Assembly (NCBI GenBank): GCA_900320095.1
Contig: ONQZ01000003.1
Coordinates: 1 to 64,000, forward strand
Source of the DNA: an uncultured Lentisphaerota bacterium
GTDB lineage: Bacteria; Verrucomicrobiota; Lentisphaeria; Victivallales; UBA1829
Reading direction: 5' to 3'
Length of the DNA: 64,000 nt
A program made the translations under genes and the position numbers. Positions 1 to 8,164 of this stretch are shown here, in pieces (the stretch's first letter is position 1; the number at the start of each line of letters is the position of its first letter). The notes under the pieces were generated by a model. It had not been told where the DNA came from, searched no databases, and saw only the letters and a program-made list of their open reading frames with translations.

Positions 1-556
1 CTACTCCAACATCGCCGATGAGATCGGGCGGGATTCCGTCACGGTCAAACGCTGGGTCTCCATCCTCGAAGCATCCGGCCTTGTTTATCTTCTGGAGCCA
101 TTTGCCAATAGTGCCCTCAAACGGACGACCAAGACCCCGAAGCTTTACTTCCGCGACACGGGGCTGGTTTGCTACCTTACCCGTTGGCTGACTTCGGAAA
201 CGCTTGCCTATGGCGCGATGAGCGGACACATCTTCGAAACATTCGCAGTCTCTGAAATCCTGAAGTCGTTTGCGAACGCCGGACTGGAGTACAAACACTT
301 CGTATCGTTCTACCGGGGACATGGCAGCTCGGAAGAGAAGGAATCCGAGATCGATTTGATTGTCGAGGAGAACGGCATCCTGTACCCGATTGAGATCAAG
401 CAGGGCACAAATGTGAAAGCAACGGAAACTGCGGCATTCCAGATTTTGGATAAAGTCAAATCCTCGAAGCGCGGTCCCGGCGCAATTGTCTGCAACTGTC
501 CTCAACCCGGACGACTTCGGGAAAACGTGCTTCAAATTCCGGTCTGGTACATTTGA
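1..556 (+). CDS. DUF4143-type AAA ATPase, C-terminal part (5' end outside window)
   Basis: The frame is open from base 2 to the TGA at 554-556, so only about the last 184 residues are visible. They hold the winged-helix part (VTVKRWVSILEASGLVYLL), the family signature KTPKLYFRDTGLVCYL, and a PD-(D/E)XK-like C-terminal domain with ESEIDLIVEENGILYPIEIK, which matches the E-x-D-hydrophobic ... E-I-K pattern of DUF4143. The ATPase domain lies upstream of the window. The family is common in free-living bacteria and archaea, and its role is unresolved. It closely resembles the complete gene at 40527-41711. Confidence 0.85.
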   Translation, partial: YSNIADEIGRDSVTVKRWVSILEASGLVYLLEPFANSALKRTTKTPKLYFRDTGLVCYLTRWLTSETLAYGAMSGHIFETFAVSEILKSFANAGLEYKHFVSFYRGHGSSEEKESEIDLIVEENGILYPIEIKQGTNVKATETAAFQILDKVKSSKRGPGAIVCNCPQPGRLRENVLQIPVWYI

Positions 557-629
557 TATCGATTCCGACGGACTGGATTCAGCTTTTCTTCCTGTAGGCT
601 AAAAATCAATTCATGTTCAAATACTGCAC

Positions 630-658
630 CCCCATGCCGGAACCAATCCGGCATGGGG
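630..658. terminator. Perfect hairpin between convergent genes
   Basis: A 12-bp perfect stem (CCCCATGCCGGA at 630-641 and its complement at 647-658) with a 5-nt loop sits between the plus-strand ATPase and the minus-strand helicase. There is no T-run on either side, so termination is inferred from position and symmetry only. Confidence 0.45.
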
Positions 659-689
659 AGGCGAGTTCTTATGTGCCGTTTCTAAGCTC

Positions 690-2807
690 TTATACCCATT
701 GCCGCCAGTACTTGGGGACCAGGTGGTGGACCGTCTCCATTTCGCTTTCGAACAGGTAGCCCTCAACGAGATACTTTTCCGCGAGCGGCGTGAGCACAGG
801 AGCATCGTGTTTGTTGAAGCCGACGCCGTTCACTCTTTTTGTCGCCATTGCGAACCGTTCGTCCGGGTTCTGGTTGCGGTACACGATGAGCAGGTGATCA
901 ATGTCGGGGTCCTCCGTGATCCGCTTTTCGTCGGATTCATCGTCCTGCTCTTCGTCCTCAGGTTCGTTGTCTTTCAACGCTTCATCGATCTCCGCCTCAA
1001 TCTCGGCTTGGAGCTCTTCGTCCATCTCCTCCTCAATCGCATCCATCTCTTCCTCTTCCGTCATTTCCGGCTCGTCACCCTCCGGATCGAGGCCATTCTC
1101 CGGCAACATGAGCGGTTCCATGAACGGGTTTTCCTGATGGTTCTCCAGCTCCGGAACCGAGGCTTGCAGACGCCCCGACTGTTCAATGGCCGGATAGCTT
1201 TGGCTGTTTTCCATTTCCGGGAATGGGGGCTGTAAGCGGACCTGCTGTTCGAAGGGAGGATAGACCTGGCGGTTTTGCGGTGCTCCGGTCGGGATCAACA
1301 GACGTCTCCGGGAAGGCTCTTGACGCGGGATCATCGGAGGAGGAGGCATTGCGCTGTTTCCCCCCTGCAGCTGGGCCAGATACGCCATGATTGCTGATTT
1401 GTACTCCTTCGGAATCGTCAGCGTGACCCCCTCCGGTTTGTGTTCGGGTTTCCGCCCGCCTTCGATGGCGCGATAAAAATCAATGACGGCCTGATCAATG
1501 ATGGAGTCTTCAGGATGAACAGGACGGTCGATCCGGAGGTTTTTGATGGTGCGGCAACGGGAAATCGCGGTATAGAATTGGCCATGAGCAAAACACCCGT
1601 TACCGAGTTTGACCGAAACATAATCCAGGCTCAACCCCTGCGCTTTATGGATTGTTGTCGCGTAGGAGAGTTTGAGCGGCATCTGTACAAACTTTCCAAC
1701 CTCATTTTGACGGATTACCTGCCTGCAGCTGTTTGCATCGTATTCCAGATAATACTCGTATTGACTCCATTCCGCGCGTTGGACCGAAACCGTGGCTCCG
1801 CGATCCAAGCGAACTTGCACCACTGCATCATCACCGTCTTCCACAGCTTCAACGACACCGATTTCACCGTTCACATATTCGATCTCTCCGTCCGGTGTGC
1901 GCTTGTTTGTAAGGGTCATCACTCGGGCTCCAATCTTCAGCGCGAGAGTTTCCGGTGTCGGATAGTCACATTCCTTGAACTTGCCGAACACCGCGGCACG
2001 GAATGTATGCGTCTCGCTTTTGAGCTTGCCGAGACAATGCTGATTGAAAGCATCAGCATCGTAGTTCGTGGTACAGAGGTATACCGGAGTTTGTTCGAGC
2101 GCGGGGGCCTTGACGCAGAGGCGCGTCAGGGCCTCGATTGCGTTCACCGGCTCGTCCTGACCGTCCAGCAGCAGGTCGCGTTTCTCAAGTTCCCCGTAGC
2201 GCAGATGGTTCAGAATCGACAGAAAGAGCACGTCGTTCTGCTGGCGGTGGATGGTCTGCAGGCACATGCAGTGGAAATCCGCCTGGTTCCAGAGCTTTGT
2301 CTGAAAGGCGTAATACCCGCCGAGCGTACGTTGAAGATACGCCGACTCGGGTTCCGTTTTCACCACGGGCGGGAGCTGAAAGAAGTCGCCGACCAGAATG
2401 ATCTGTTTTCCGCCGAACGGTCTGGTATCTTTAGTGACCTCCCGCAGCCTCGCATCAATGGCGGCGAAAAGGTCACTCCGGACCATGGACACCTCGTCGA
2501 TCACGATGGTCTCGACCTGGCGGATGAGGTTAATGCGTTTTTTGCTCCTGAGCTCCTCCATTGAATCCGGGGTAAGCAACCCCGGCTTCAGCTGAAAGAA
2601 GCTGTGCAGGGTCGAGCCGCCGATGTTGATAGCCGCAATCCCGGTCGGGGCCAGGAAAACGCACTCGCGAGTACAAACTTCCTTGAATTTTTGGAGGATC
2701 GTCGACTTGCCCGTTCCGGCTTTCCCGGTCAAAAAAACGTTCTTGCCGGAGAGCATCATGGCCAGGGCCTGCTCTTGTTCATTTGTGAGCTTAATGTCTT
2801 CTTTCAT
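690..2807 (-). CDS. PIF1/RecD-like superfamily 1 DNA helicase
   Basis: This 705-residue protein is an ATP-driven DNA helicase of the PIF1/RecD2 type. Walker A is GKAGTGKST at residues 28-36, Walker B is VIDEVSM at about 102-108, followed by VGDFFQLPPV. The C-terminal helicase motif YATTIHKAQGLSLD and the FYTAISRC box are intact. The last 170 residues add a Pro/Gln-rich linker, a strongly acidic stretch rich in E and D, and a basic/aromatic tail, which is unusual and may bind partners or act as a regulatory tail. I chose the ATG at 2807 over the TTG two codons upstream because it is the first ATG and removes only two residues. Such helicases occur in chromosomes and mobile elements. Here it sits inside the tRNA-Val-bounded region, so a role in element or DNA-fork metabolism is possible but unproven. 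Confidence 0.88.
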   Translation of the reverse strand: MKEDIKLTNEQEQALAMMLSGKNVFLTGKAGTGKSTILQKFKEVCTRECVFLAPTGIAAINIGGSTLHSFFQLKPGLLTPDSMEELRSKKRINLIRQVETIVIDEVSMVRSDLFAAIDARLREVTKDTRPFGGKQIILVGDFFQLPPVVKTEPESAYLQRTLGGYYAFQTKLWNQADFHCMCLQTIHRQQNDVLFLSILNHLRYGELEKRDLLLDGQDEPVNAIEALTRLCVKAPALEQTPVYLCTTNYDADAFNQHCLGKLKSETHTFRAAVFGKFKECDYPTPETLALKIGARVMTLTNKRTPDGEIEYVNGEIGVVEAVEDGDDAVVQVRLDRGATVSVQRAEWSQYEYYLEYDANSCRQVIRQNEVGKFVQMPLKLSYATTIHKAQGLSLDYVSVKLGNGCFAHGQFYTAISRCRTIKNLRIDRPVHPEDSIIDQAVIDFYRAIEGGRKPEHKPEGVTLTIPKEYKSAIMAYLAQLQGGNSAMPPPPMIPRQEPSRRRLLIPTGAPQNRQVYPPFEQQVRLQPPFPEMENSQSYPAIEQSGRLQASVPELENHQENPFMEPLMLPENGLDPEGDEPEMTEEEEMDAIEEEMDEELQAEIEAEIDEALKDNEPEDEEQDDESDEKRITEDPDIDHLLIVYRNQNPDERFAMATKRVNGVGFNKHDAPVLTPLAEKYLVEGYLFESEMETVHHLVPKYWRQWV

Positions 2808-3101
2808 AAGCAAATCACTTTCATTTTGGTTTTATATTGTCATGTGTCTTTCTCGAAGATTCCGAGACCATGCAAACAATATACATCGAAAACAGCAAAA
2901 TGCAAGCAAATCGCTGATTTTGAGTTACTTGTGGCAAATTATAGCGCATTGTTTCCTGATTGGGCGGATTGTAGCATGAAGGCCGGAATTTTTTCGAAAA
3001 AAAGTTATATAAAATCGAGAAAAATGCCGGATACATGGGGTATTTATCCGGCAGATACCTTACCTGGAGCTTCAAACCCTGTTCGCAAAGTTCATTTGCG
3101 T

Positions 3102-3584
3102 TCACCGAGGGCGATGGACGTACGGGTTGACGAGCGGGCTCGACCCGACGAGGTGCGTCGGGGCTACGGGTGTCAGAACGACTGGGCCGAGTTCATAGGA
3201 CGAAGCCTGCCGGGTCACGGTCGTGACCGTACCGTCGCTGTGTGTGGTAACGATTGTAGTGGTCGGAACCGCAACCGGAGCCGTTTTGACGGCAACCGGA
3301 GGTGCTACCATCACAGGAGCCGGGGCAACGATGATTGGCGCAGGAACAGCCCTTGCGGGGGGCACTACGACGATCTGCGTGGAACCGTGGAGCAGCGAAC
3401 CGGCTGCTTCTACAGTGCCGACGACGATGCCTTCGGCAGCAGCAAGCGGCAAAGCCACAATTGCACCAGCCGCTGATGCCAGATCGGCGAGAACACCGGG
3501 CCGTTCGATGACGACAGTCTGTTGGGCGTGAAGCGAGGTGAAGACCAGAAGCCCGAGGATTAGAGCGAGTGTGAGTTTCTTCAT
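3102..3584 (-). CDS. Small secreted Ala/Val/Pro-rich protein of unknown function
   Basis: The 160-residue product begins with a typical signal peptide (MKKLTLALILGLLVFTSLHA, cleavage likely after A-Q). A hydrophobic Ala/Gly-rich segment follows, then a low-complexity stretch of alternating V, A and P, and a Thr/Val/Ser-rich end. I chose the internal ATG at 3584 over the one at 3680 because a GGA-type ribosome-binding site (AAAGGA) lies just upstream and the signal peptide starts there. No conserved domain is recognised. The composition suggests an exported surface or periplasmic protein with a flexible linker. Confidence 0.6.
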   Translation of the reverse strand: MKKLTLALILGLLVFTSLHAQQTVVIERPGVLADLASAAGAIVALPLAAAEGIVVGTVEAAGSLLHGSTQIVVVPPARAVPAPIIVAPAPVMVAPPVAVKTAPVAVPTTTIVTTHSDGTVTTVTRQASSYELGPVVLTPVAPTHLVGSSPLVNPYVHRPR

Positions 3585-3806
3585 TGTGAAGTCCTTTCTT
3601 TTGAGGGTGAATAAGTTTGCAGCGTTTCGTTTTACTGCATTCAAGTTATATATCCTCGAAAAATGACGACCGCCACCCATCTCAACTCACCTCCCGGTGA
3701 AGCCGGATGAAACCTTAAGATTTCGACATGCCCCCTATGACTTGTGGTTTTTTGAGGGGGAAGCCACACCCTATTGATTTTTTTCTCAATTTTTTTTGTT
3801 TTGGAT

Positions 3807-3835
3807 TTGACATTGACCAGATGTTGTAGTATATT
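3807..3835 (+). promoter_or_regulatory. Near-consensus sigma-70 promoter upstream of a non-coding stretch
   Basis: TTGACA at 3807-3812 and TATATT at 3830-3835 are separated by exactly 17 bp. This is the strongest promoter match in the window. The first credible start codon downstream is 600 bp away at 4442, so the main product seems to be an untranslated RNA. Confidence 0.75.
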
Positions 3836-3841
3836 AACACA

Positions 3842-4345
3842 AGAAACGCAGAAAACACAAGATGTTGGTGCTTTCTGTTTACCCAACCCCAGGAGGCTTT
3901 ACTTTAAACACCGCAACATCCTTAAGGACGACGATTAATATCGTTTACAGCAAAATGACCAAAGCCAGTCCACATCCGTTCGGACAGCGCGGGTAACTCA
4001 GGATAGGCAGAGGTCCAGTAGCGTGAAGACAAAATGGCCGAAAGCAGACCTGAGAGAATCTCCGCACCCAGCGGAATCCCGCAGAACAAGCCAAGGCTGA
4101 GAGAGTCCGGATTAAATCCGGGCGGTTGCGTCCCTCTGCAACGCAACTTGTAGTAGTACCGCAGGACAGAATCATAGGACCCCGTAAGGGCGCGAGATTT
4201 CCTTATCCAGAGGAAAAAACGCAGACGGCTTACGGGCAAGCTACAGTGAATTGTAGTCGTCCTCGGATTTAACAATCCTTGGACCCGCCGAAGAGGCGCG
4301 GTCATATATTGCGGCCGTGCCGATTCACCCCGGCGCGGTCGATTC
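3842..4345 (+). ncRNA. Candidate structured non-coding RNA of about 500 nt in a mobile element
   Basis: No convincing reading frame lies between the promoter at 3807-3835 and the terminator at 4313-4351. The stretch is rich in short self-complementary segments: TCCG/CGGA around 3976-3985, CCGGAT-TAA-ATCCGG at 4107-4121, a GTTGCG/CGCAAC stem at about 4125-4147, CCCCGTAAGGG near 4182, and a stem of GACC-CGCC with GGCG-C-GGTC at 4282-4303. The size, mobile-element setting and strong promoter recall large phage- or element-borne RNAs such as GOLLD and ROOL, but I see no motif that assigns it to either. It could also be a long leader for the downstream excisionase-like genes. Confidence 0.45.
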
Positions 4346-4351
4346 TTTTTT
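4313..4351 (+). terminator. Rho-independent terminator ending the candidate ncRNA
   Basis: GGCCGTGCCG at 4313-4322 pairs over 10 bp (with G-T wobbles) with CGGCGCGGTC at 4331-4340, and GATTCTTTTTT follows. A second, similar hairpin at 4352-4385 repeats both arms without a T-run. Confidence 0.65.
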
Positions 4352-4441
4352 GGCCGTGCCGGACAACCAAAACCCCGGCGCGGTCAACTCGTTCATACGC
4401 GACGGTTTATTTAAACCGGACCTTGTGTCCAAGGAGAAATT

Positions 4442-4681
4442 ATGAACGAAAATAGAATAAAATATATCACCATTAAGGATGCTTGTGAAATCACAAAGTT
4501 CTCCCGGTGGACAGTTTCTAGATGGCTCAGAATGACGGACTCCAACGGAAATTACTTGATCCGCTGGAGTAAGAACGGGCCCAGCAAAAACAGCCCGGTC
4601 CGCATCAACGAGGCAAGCTTTATGGCGTTCCTCGAAACCAAAGAACAACATGCAAAAAAGGAAGGAGGTGAAAAAAAATGA
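4442..4681 (+). CDS. Excisionase/AlpA-like helix-turn-helix protein
   Basis: The 79-residue protein begins with an HTH of the MerR/excisionase type (ITIKDACEITKFSRWTVSRW at about residues 9-28) and a winged region with basic residues, followed by a Lys/Glu-rich tail. It is preceded by an AAGGAG ribosome-binding site and overlaps the next gene by ATGA. Small HTH proteins of this kind control excision or promoter choice in integrative elements, and the integrase lies 3.5 kb downstream. The exact role (excisionase or activator) is inferred from size and position. Confidence 0.65.
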   Translation: MNENRIKYITIKDACEITKFSRWTVSRWLRMTDSNGNYLIRWSKNGPSKNSPVRINEASFMAFLETKEQHAKKEGGEKK

Positions 4682-4854
4682 GAGTGTTCATGTCTATCAA
4701 AACGGCGTGTGCGTTTGCACATGTCAGCAGATGGACTATGTACCGCTGGATAACCAGCGGTCAAGTCCAGACCATCGGAGACGGCCACGACAAGTCCAGC
4801 CCGATCTACGTTGATGCGGCATCGCTGCAGGCGTTCATGACGGTGACAAAATGA
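4678..4854 (+). CDS. Second small excisionase-like HTH protein
   Basis: This 58-residue reading frame starts at ATG 4678 inside the stop codon of the preceding gene (ATGA overlap), with GGAGGT just upstream, and ends by ATGA overlap into the RepA-like gene. Its sequence (SIKTACAFAHVSRWTMYRW, then a short wing and SPIYVDAASLQAFM) parallels the preceding protein: an HTH with a W-T-x-x-R-W core and a terminal I-x-V/I-(D/N)-x-A-S-(F/L) segment. The two look like a tandem duplication that has diverged, and they may act as a pair on the same DNA sites. Confidence 0.6.
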   Translation: MRVFMSIKTACAFAHVSRWTMYRWITSGQVQTIGDGHDKSSPIYVDAASLQAFMTVTK

Positions 4855-7800
4855 AGGCCGTCGTTGAAAGCAATGCCGTCCGGGGATTATTTCCCCGGAC
4901 GGCTAGCCCAACCACCCTGTCGTGTGAGAGAAACGGACTGCTGTCCACATCCTGCGTCCCGATGCTTTGTGTCGGGACGCTAAAAGCCATCCTCCGGTGG
5001 CATGGTTGCTCCGATCCATTCGTCGATCTAATCGCGGAAGGATACGCGCCTCGTGAGTTCCGCCTCGGGATGACGGAGCTCTGGAAGGTTCGGGATACTT
5101 TCTTCATGTTGGCAAAGGACGCCATCAACCGCTTGAACGGGAGAATCTCCCTCAATGTGATCGACCTGAACGCTATTATGACAGACATCACAGAGGACAA
5201 TCCCTCCAATAGACTGCTTTTTCCTGAAGCTTCGAGCATGATGTGGAATCTCCGGCACTCGGTCGCGGGCAGCTTCATGTGGCCGTCGTTCTGCCCTTCC
5301 TGTGCGACACCGGCTTTTTGGACTTCCTGCCGATTGTTTATTCTGAACTCGATTTGGCGTTTGCATCCGGCGCTGCTTGCCGTCGATTTCTCGACGGGAC
5401 TTGCGGACTTCTCGAACGAGGATTGCGCCCGCATCCAGAAGCTGATCGCCGATGCAATCCAGTCAAGACCGGCCCTGCCGGAATCCACGGCCAGGTGTGA
5501 CGCCGAGATCACTGTCGAAGCTGGAGAATCCGCCCTGACCACTGAAGTCCAGCGATTGCTTGTTATTCTCCAGGACGGACCGAAGAGCCGTCAGGAGCTA
5601 CAAGAGGTGCTGGAGGTGGGACGGACCGCCCTGCTCAAGCGTTTCCTCGATCCGGCACGAGAATCAGGTCTGGTCATGACCACGGAACAAGGCAGCAGCC
5701 CGAAACAGAAGTATATGTTGACGAGCTTAGCCGTTGCGGCAGGCGGAAAACAGGCTCAGCCGGGAAGCGAAACAGGCTTGGCATATCCTGTTTCCACCGA
5801 ACTCGTTCCTCCTCAAAAACAGGCTGACCTCCCGAAAAACGGTGTTTTTTCGCCCGTAGCTGTGTCCGTCGCAGACGGACACGCACCCGTGCGCCTGGCC
5901 CGGTACAACCGTTGGCCAGAGGCGGAAAGAATCCTGATTCTGTTTGGCCGTGTAGAGCGGTTCCTTCGCAGTTCGTTCAAGTCCGGTACGTGGAAGGAGC
6001 TTGGAATCGTCGGCAAGCTTAACGAAAGCGATCTGTTTCGCTTCGGAAACTGCATCTTTTCCCCTCAATACTGGGGTGCCAATGCCGGTGTAGTGCTGGC
6101 GAATGAGGGCGTCGACATTTACGGTAATCGCCGCTTGTGCGCGGTTGGCGAATCGAATCTTCTGTGTCTCTTTGCTCAAAAGGCGGGGTTGAACCTGGTG
6201 ACCTGTTCGGAAACGGAACGAGCTGAGCTGGGAAGACTCGCTATGGTCATCCCGCCCGCCGTGCTCCATTTGACAAATTTCTACGGACAGCGCTTCGGTA
6301 TCTCCGATGACCTCGACAAGCCGTATCATGGAGACAAGAAATCAATGCAGCAAGCCGCGGTCGATCTGTTCAATTTGTATCATCCCGGCATGGCCAAGAT
6401 CGTTTTTCATGGGAAAGACCGGGCTCCGCAGCTTCAGGTGGCCCGCATCGACTTTGATGGTCGAACATTGCTCCTGCCGGTCACGTTCTACGCCTCGGCC
6501 AAGGACCCGATGCCGTGCTGCATGATGCCGGAGGTCCCGGACTCTCCTGCCCTGTACAACGCTGACGCCATCGCCGCGAATCCGGGTGCTACGGTCATCC
6601 TCACCGATGAAATTGGCATCCCGCTCGTCAACGATAACGATAGCGATTTCATCTACTGCTCGTGGTACGGCGGGATGGACGTGATCGACAAGGTCGTCCG
6701 CGAGTTGCCGCCCGATCATCCGTACCAGTGGCTGTGCTTCGACAATGGCGATGGCCCGGCGAAGATGTACGAAAAGGCCGTGACGGTCGGGACGATCTTC
6801 CAGAAACACGGACGCAAGATCGCGTTCCAGGTCTTCGATGGGGTGACATGGACCCGCAACGCCTTCGGTATGGATGCCGGTACATACGAAAGCTCTCGGG
6901 TGCTGTCCTTCGAAGAGCTCAAGGCCGAGGCGTCCAAGTTCGGTGTCAGCAGTTGCGATTCAAATGAGGTCGCCGACCTCCATATCTACACCATGGATGA
7001 GCTGCTCAAACTCAAACCGGAAGAATTCATTCTGGCTCCGGTGTTGATGCCTGGGTTCTATTGCCTTATCTACGGTGGGTCCGGCGTTGCGAAGACCTGG
7101 TTCGCGCTTCATCTCGCCATTTGCCTTAGTCAAAGCCAAGCCCCGTTCAAGCACTGGGAGTTTTGTGGAACGGCTCCGCTCAATGTGCTGTATGTCGCCG
7201 GGGAGATGCGCGAGTCCGAGTATGGCAAACGCTTGAGAAAACTGCTGGCAGACCAGAAAGCCAACCCGCATTTCGGGCTGATCCGGGAAGACCTTGACCT
7301 TACGACCGAGGCGGACCAGGAAACAATTACCAAGGCGGTCAAGGAGCTGAAGAGCAAGGTCGTCGTGCTCGACAATCTGTCCACGCTCGCGACCAACGGC
7401 CATACCGAGGGGCAGTTTGAGAAAATCCTGGGATTCATCCGCAAGCTGCAGGCGGACGGGATCATCGTCCTTCTCGTCCATCACGAGAATCGCGAAGGCG
7501 GCTTCAAAGGTTCCGGCAAGATCGAACTGGTCGCCGACCAGTCGCTGCATCTCTTTTCTGCGGGGAAAGGCGATAAGATTGAACTGCTGGTTCGCGCGGA
7601 AAAAATCCGCATGACCTCCAAAGCCGAACAGGAAGCGTTTCATACGGAATTCGACCCGAAAGATCCGACAACTGTCTGGGAAACAAGACCTCTGAAGCCG
7701 GAAGAATGCCGTCGCCTTGATATCGACGACCCGCTCGGCGAAGTCGAACGGAACGTTGGAAAGAAGCGCAAGAATAACCAGCTGGCATGGAAATACCTGA

Positions 7801-8051
7801 ACGACGATGAACGCGCCATCGCGATTCTCGACGACATGCTCAACGGATGCCTCGACGACGTCATTGCCGCCGACCTCGCCGTGCGTGAATCCGTAATATC
7901 CGATTTCAAGCAGCAATACGGGATTTCGCCGGAGGCACTGGACCTGCATCTCGCCGAGGCCAAAGAAATCGCAAAAAATAATTCAGGAAAAATAACACCG
8001 AATGAGCTTGCGCCGATTCTTTGGAAGCGACTCACAGACAATAAGAAGTAA
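4851..8051 (+). CDS. RepA-like AAA ATPase (plasmid/element replication helicase type)
   Basis: The 1066-residue product ends in a RecA-like ATPase module of the RepA/AAA_25 type. Walker A is YGGSGVAKTW at about residues 741-750, the following segment gives LNVLYVAGEM, and Walker B is VVVLDNLSTLA. The sensor-like VLLVHHENREGGFKGSG and the predicted loop after it also match the family. Before it comes a region with VILTDEIGIP and DFIYCSWYGG that may be Toprim/primase-like, and a winged helix lies at about residues 225-290. The N-terminal 200 residues look poor in this frame, and a short out-of-frame segment at 5290-5395 reads better, so a compensated frameshift is possible. Position between the excisionase-like genes and the integrase suggests a replication protein of the integrated element. 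Confidence 0.75.
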   Translation: MKAVVESNAVRGLFPRTASPTTLSCERNGLLSTSCVPMLCVGTLKAILRWHGCSDPFVDLIAEGYAPREFRLGMTELWKVRDTFFMLAKDAINRLNGRISLNVIDLNAIMTDITEDNPSNRLLFPEASSMMWNLRHSVAGSFMWPSFCPSCATPAFWTSCRLFILNSIWRLHPALLAVDFSTGLADFSNEDCARIQKLIADAIQSRPALPESTARCDAEITVEAGESALTTEVQRLLVILQDGPKSRQELQEVLEVGRTALLKRFLDPARESGLVMTTEQGSSPKQKYMLTSLAVAAGGKQAQPGSETGLAYPVSTELVPPQKQADLPKNGVFSPVAVSVADGHAPVRLARYNRWPEAERILILFGRVERFLRSSFKSGTWKELGIVGKLNESDLFRFGNCIFSPQYWGANAGVVLANEGVDIYGNRRLCAVGESNLLCLFAQKAGLNLVTCSETERAELGRLAMVIPPAVLHLTNFYGQRFGISDDLDKPYHGDKKSMQQAAVDLFNLYHPGMAKIVFHGKDRAPQLQVARIDFDGRTLLLPVTFYASAKDPMPCCMMPEVPDSPALYNADAIAANPGATVILTDEIGIPLVNDNDSDFIYCSWYGGMDVIDKVVRELPPDHPYQWLCFDNGDGPAKMYEKAVTVGTIFQKHGRKIAFQVFDGVTWTRNAFGMDAGTYESSRVLSFEELKAEASKFGVSSCDSNEVADLHIYTMDELLKLKPEEFILAPVLMPGFYCLIYGGSGVAKTWFALHLAICLSQSQAPFKHWEFCGTAPLNVLYVAGEMRESEYGKRLRKLLADQKANPHFGLIREDLDLTTEADQETITKAVKELKSKVVVLDNLSTLATNGHTEGQFEKILGFIRKLQADGIIVLLVHHENREGGFKGSGKIELVADQSLHLFSAGKGDKIELLVRAEKIRMTSKAEQEAFHTEFDPKDPTTVWETRPLKPEECRRLDIDDPLGEVERNVGKKRKNNQLAWKYLNDDERAIAILDDMLNGCLDDVIAADLAVRESVISDFKQQYGISPEALDLHLAEAKEIAKNNSGKITPNELAPILWKRLTDNKK

Positions 8052-8164
8052 TATAAGAATAACGTAACCGGTCGGATACAGATGGCCGGTTATTTTGAAG
8101 CGGAATTATGCCACTTGAAATGCTCGAAAAACCATGTATTGTAAGGAATGGAGGTGGTGCAAAA

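Noticed and set aside
3922-4305. 127-residue minus-strand frame
   Set aside because: It has no ribosome-binding site and an unlikely composition, and it lies opposite the promoter-driven non-coding stretch.
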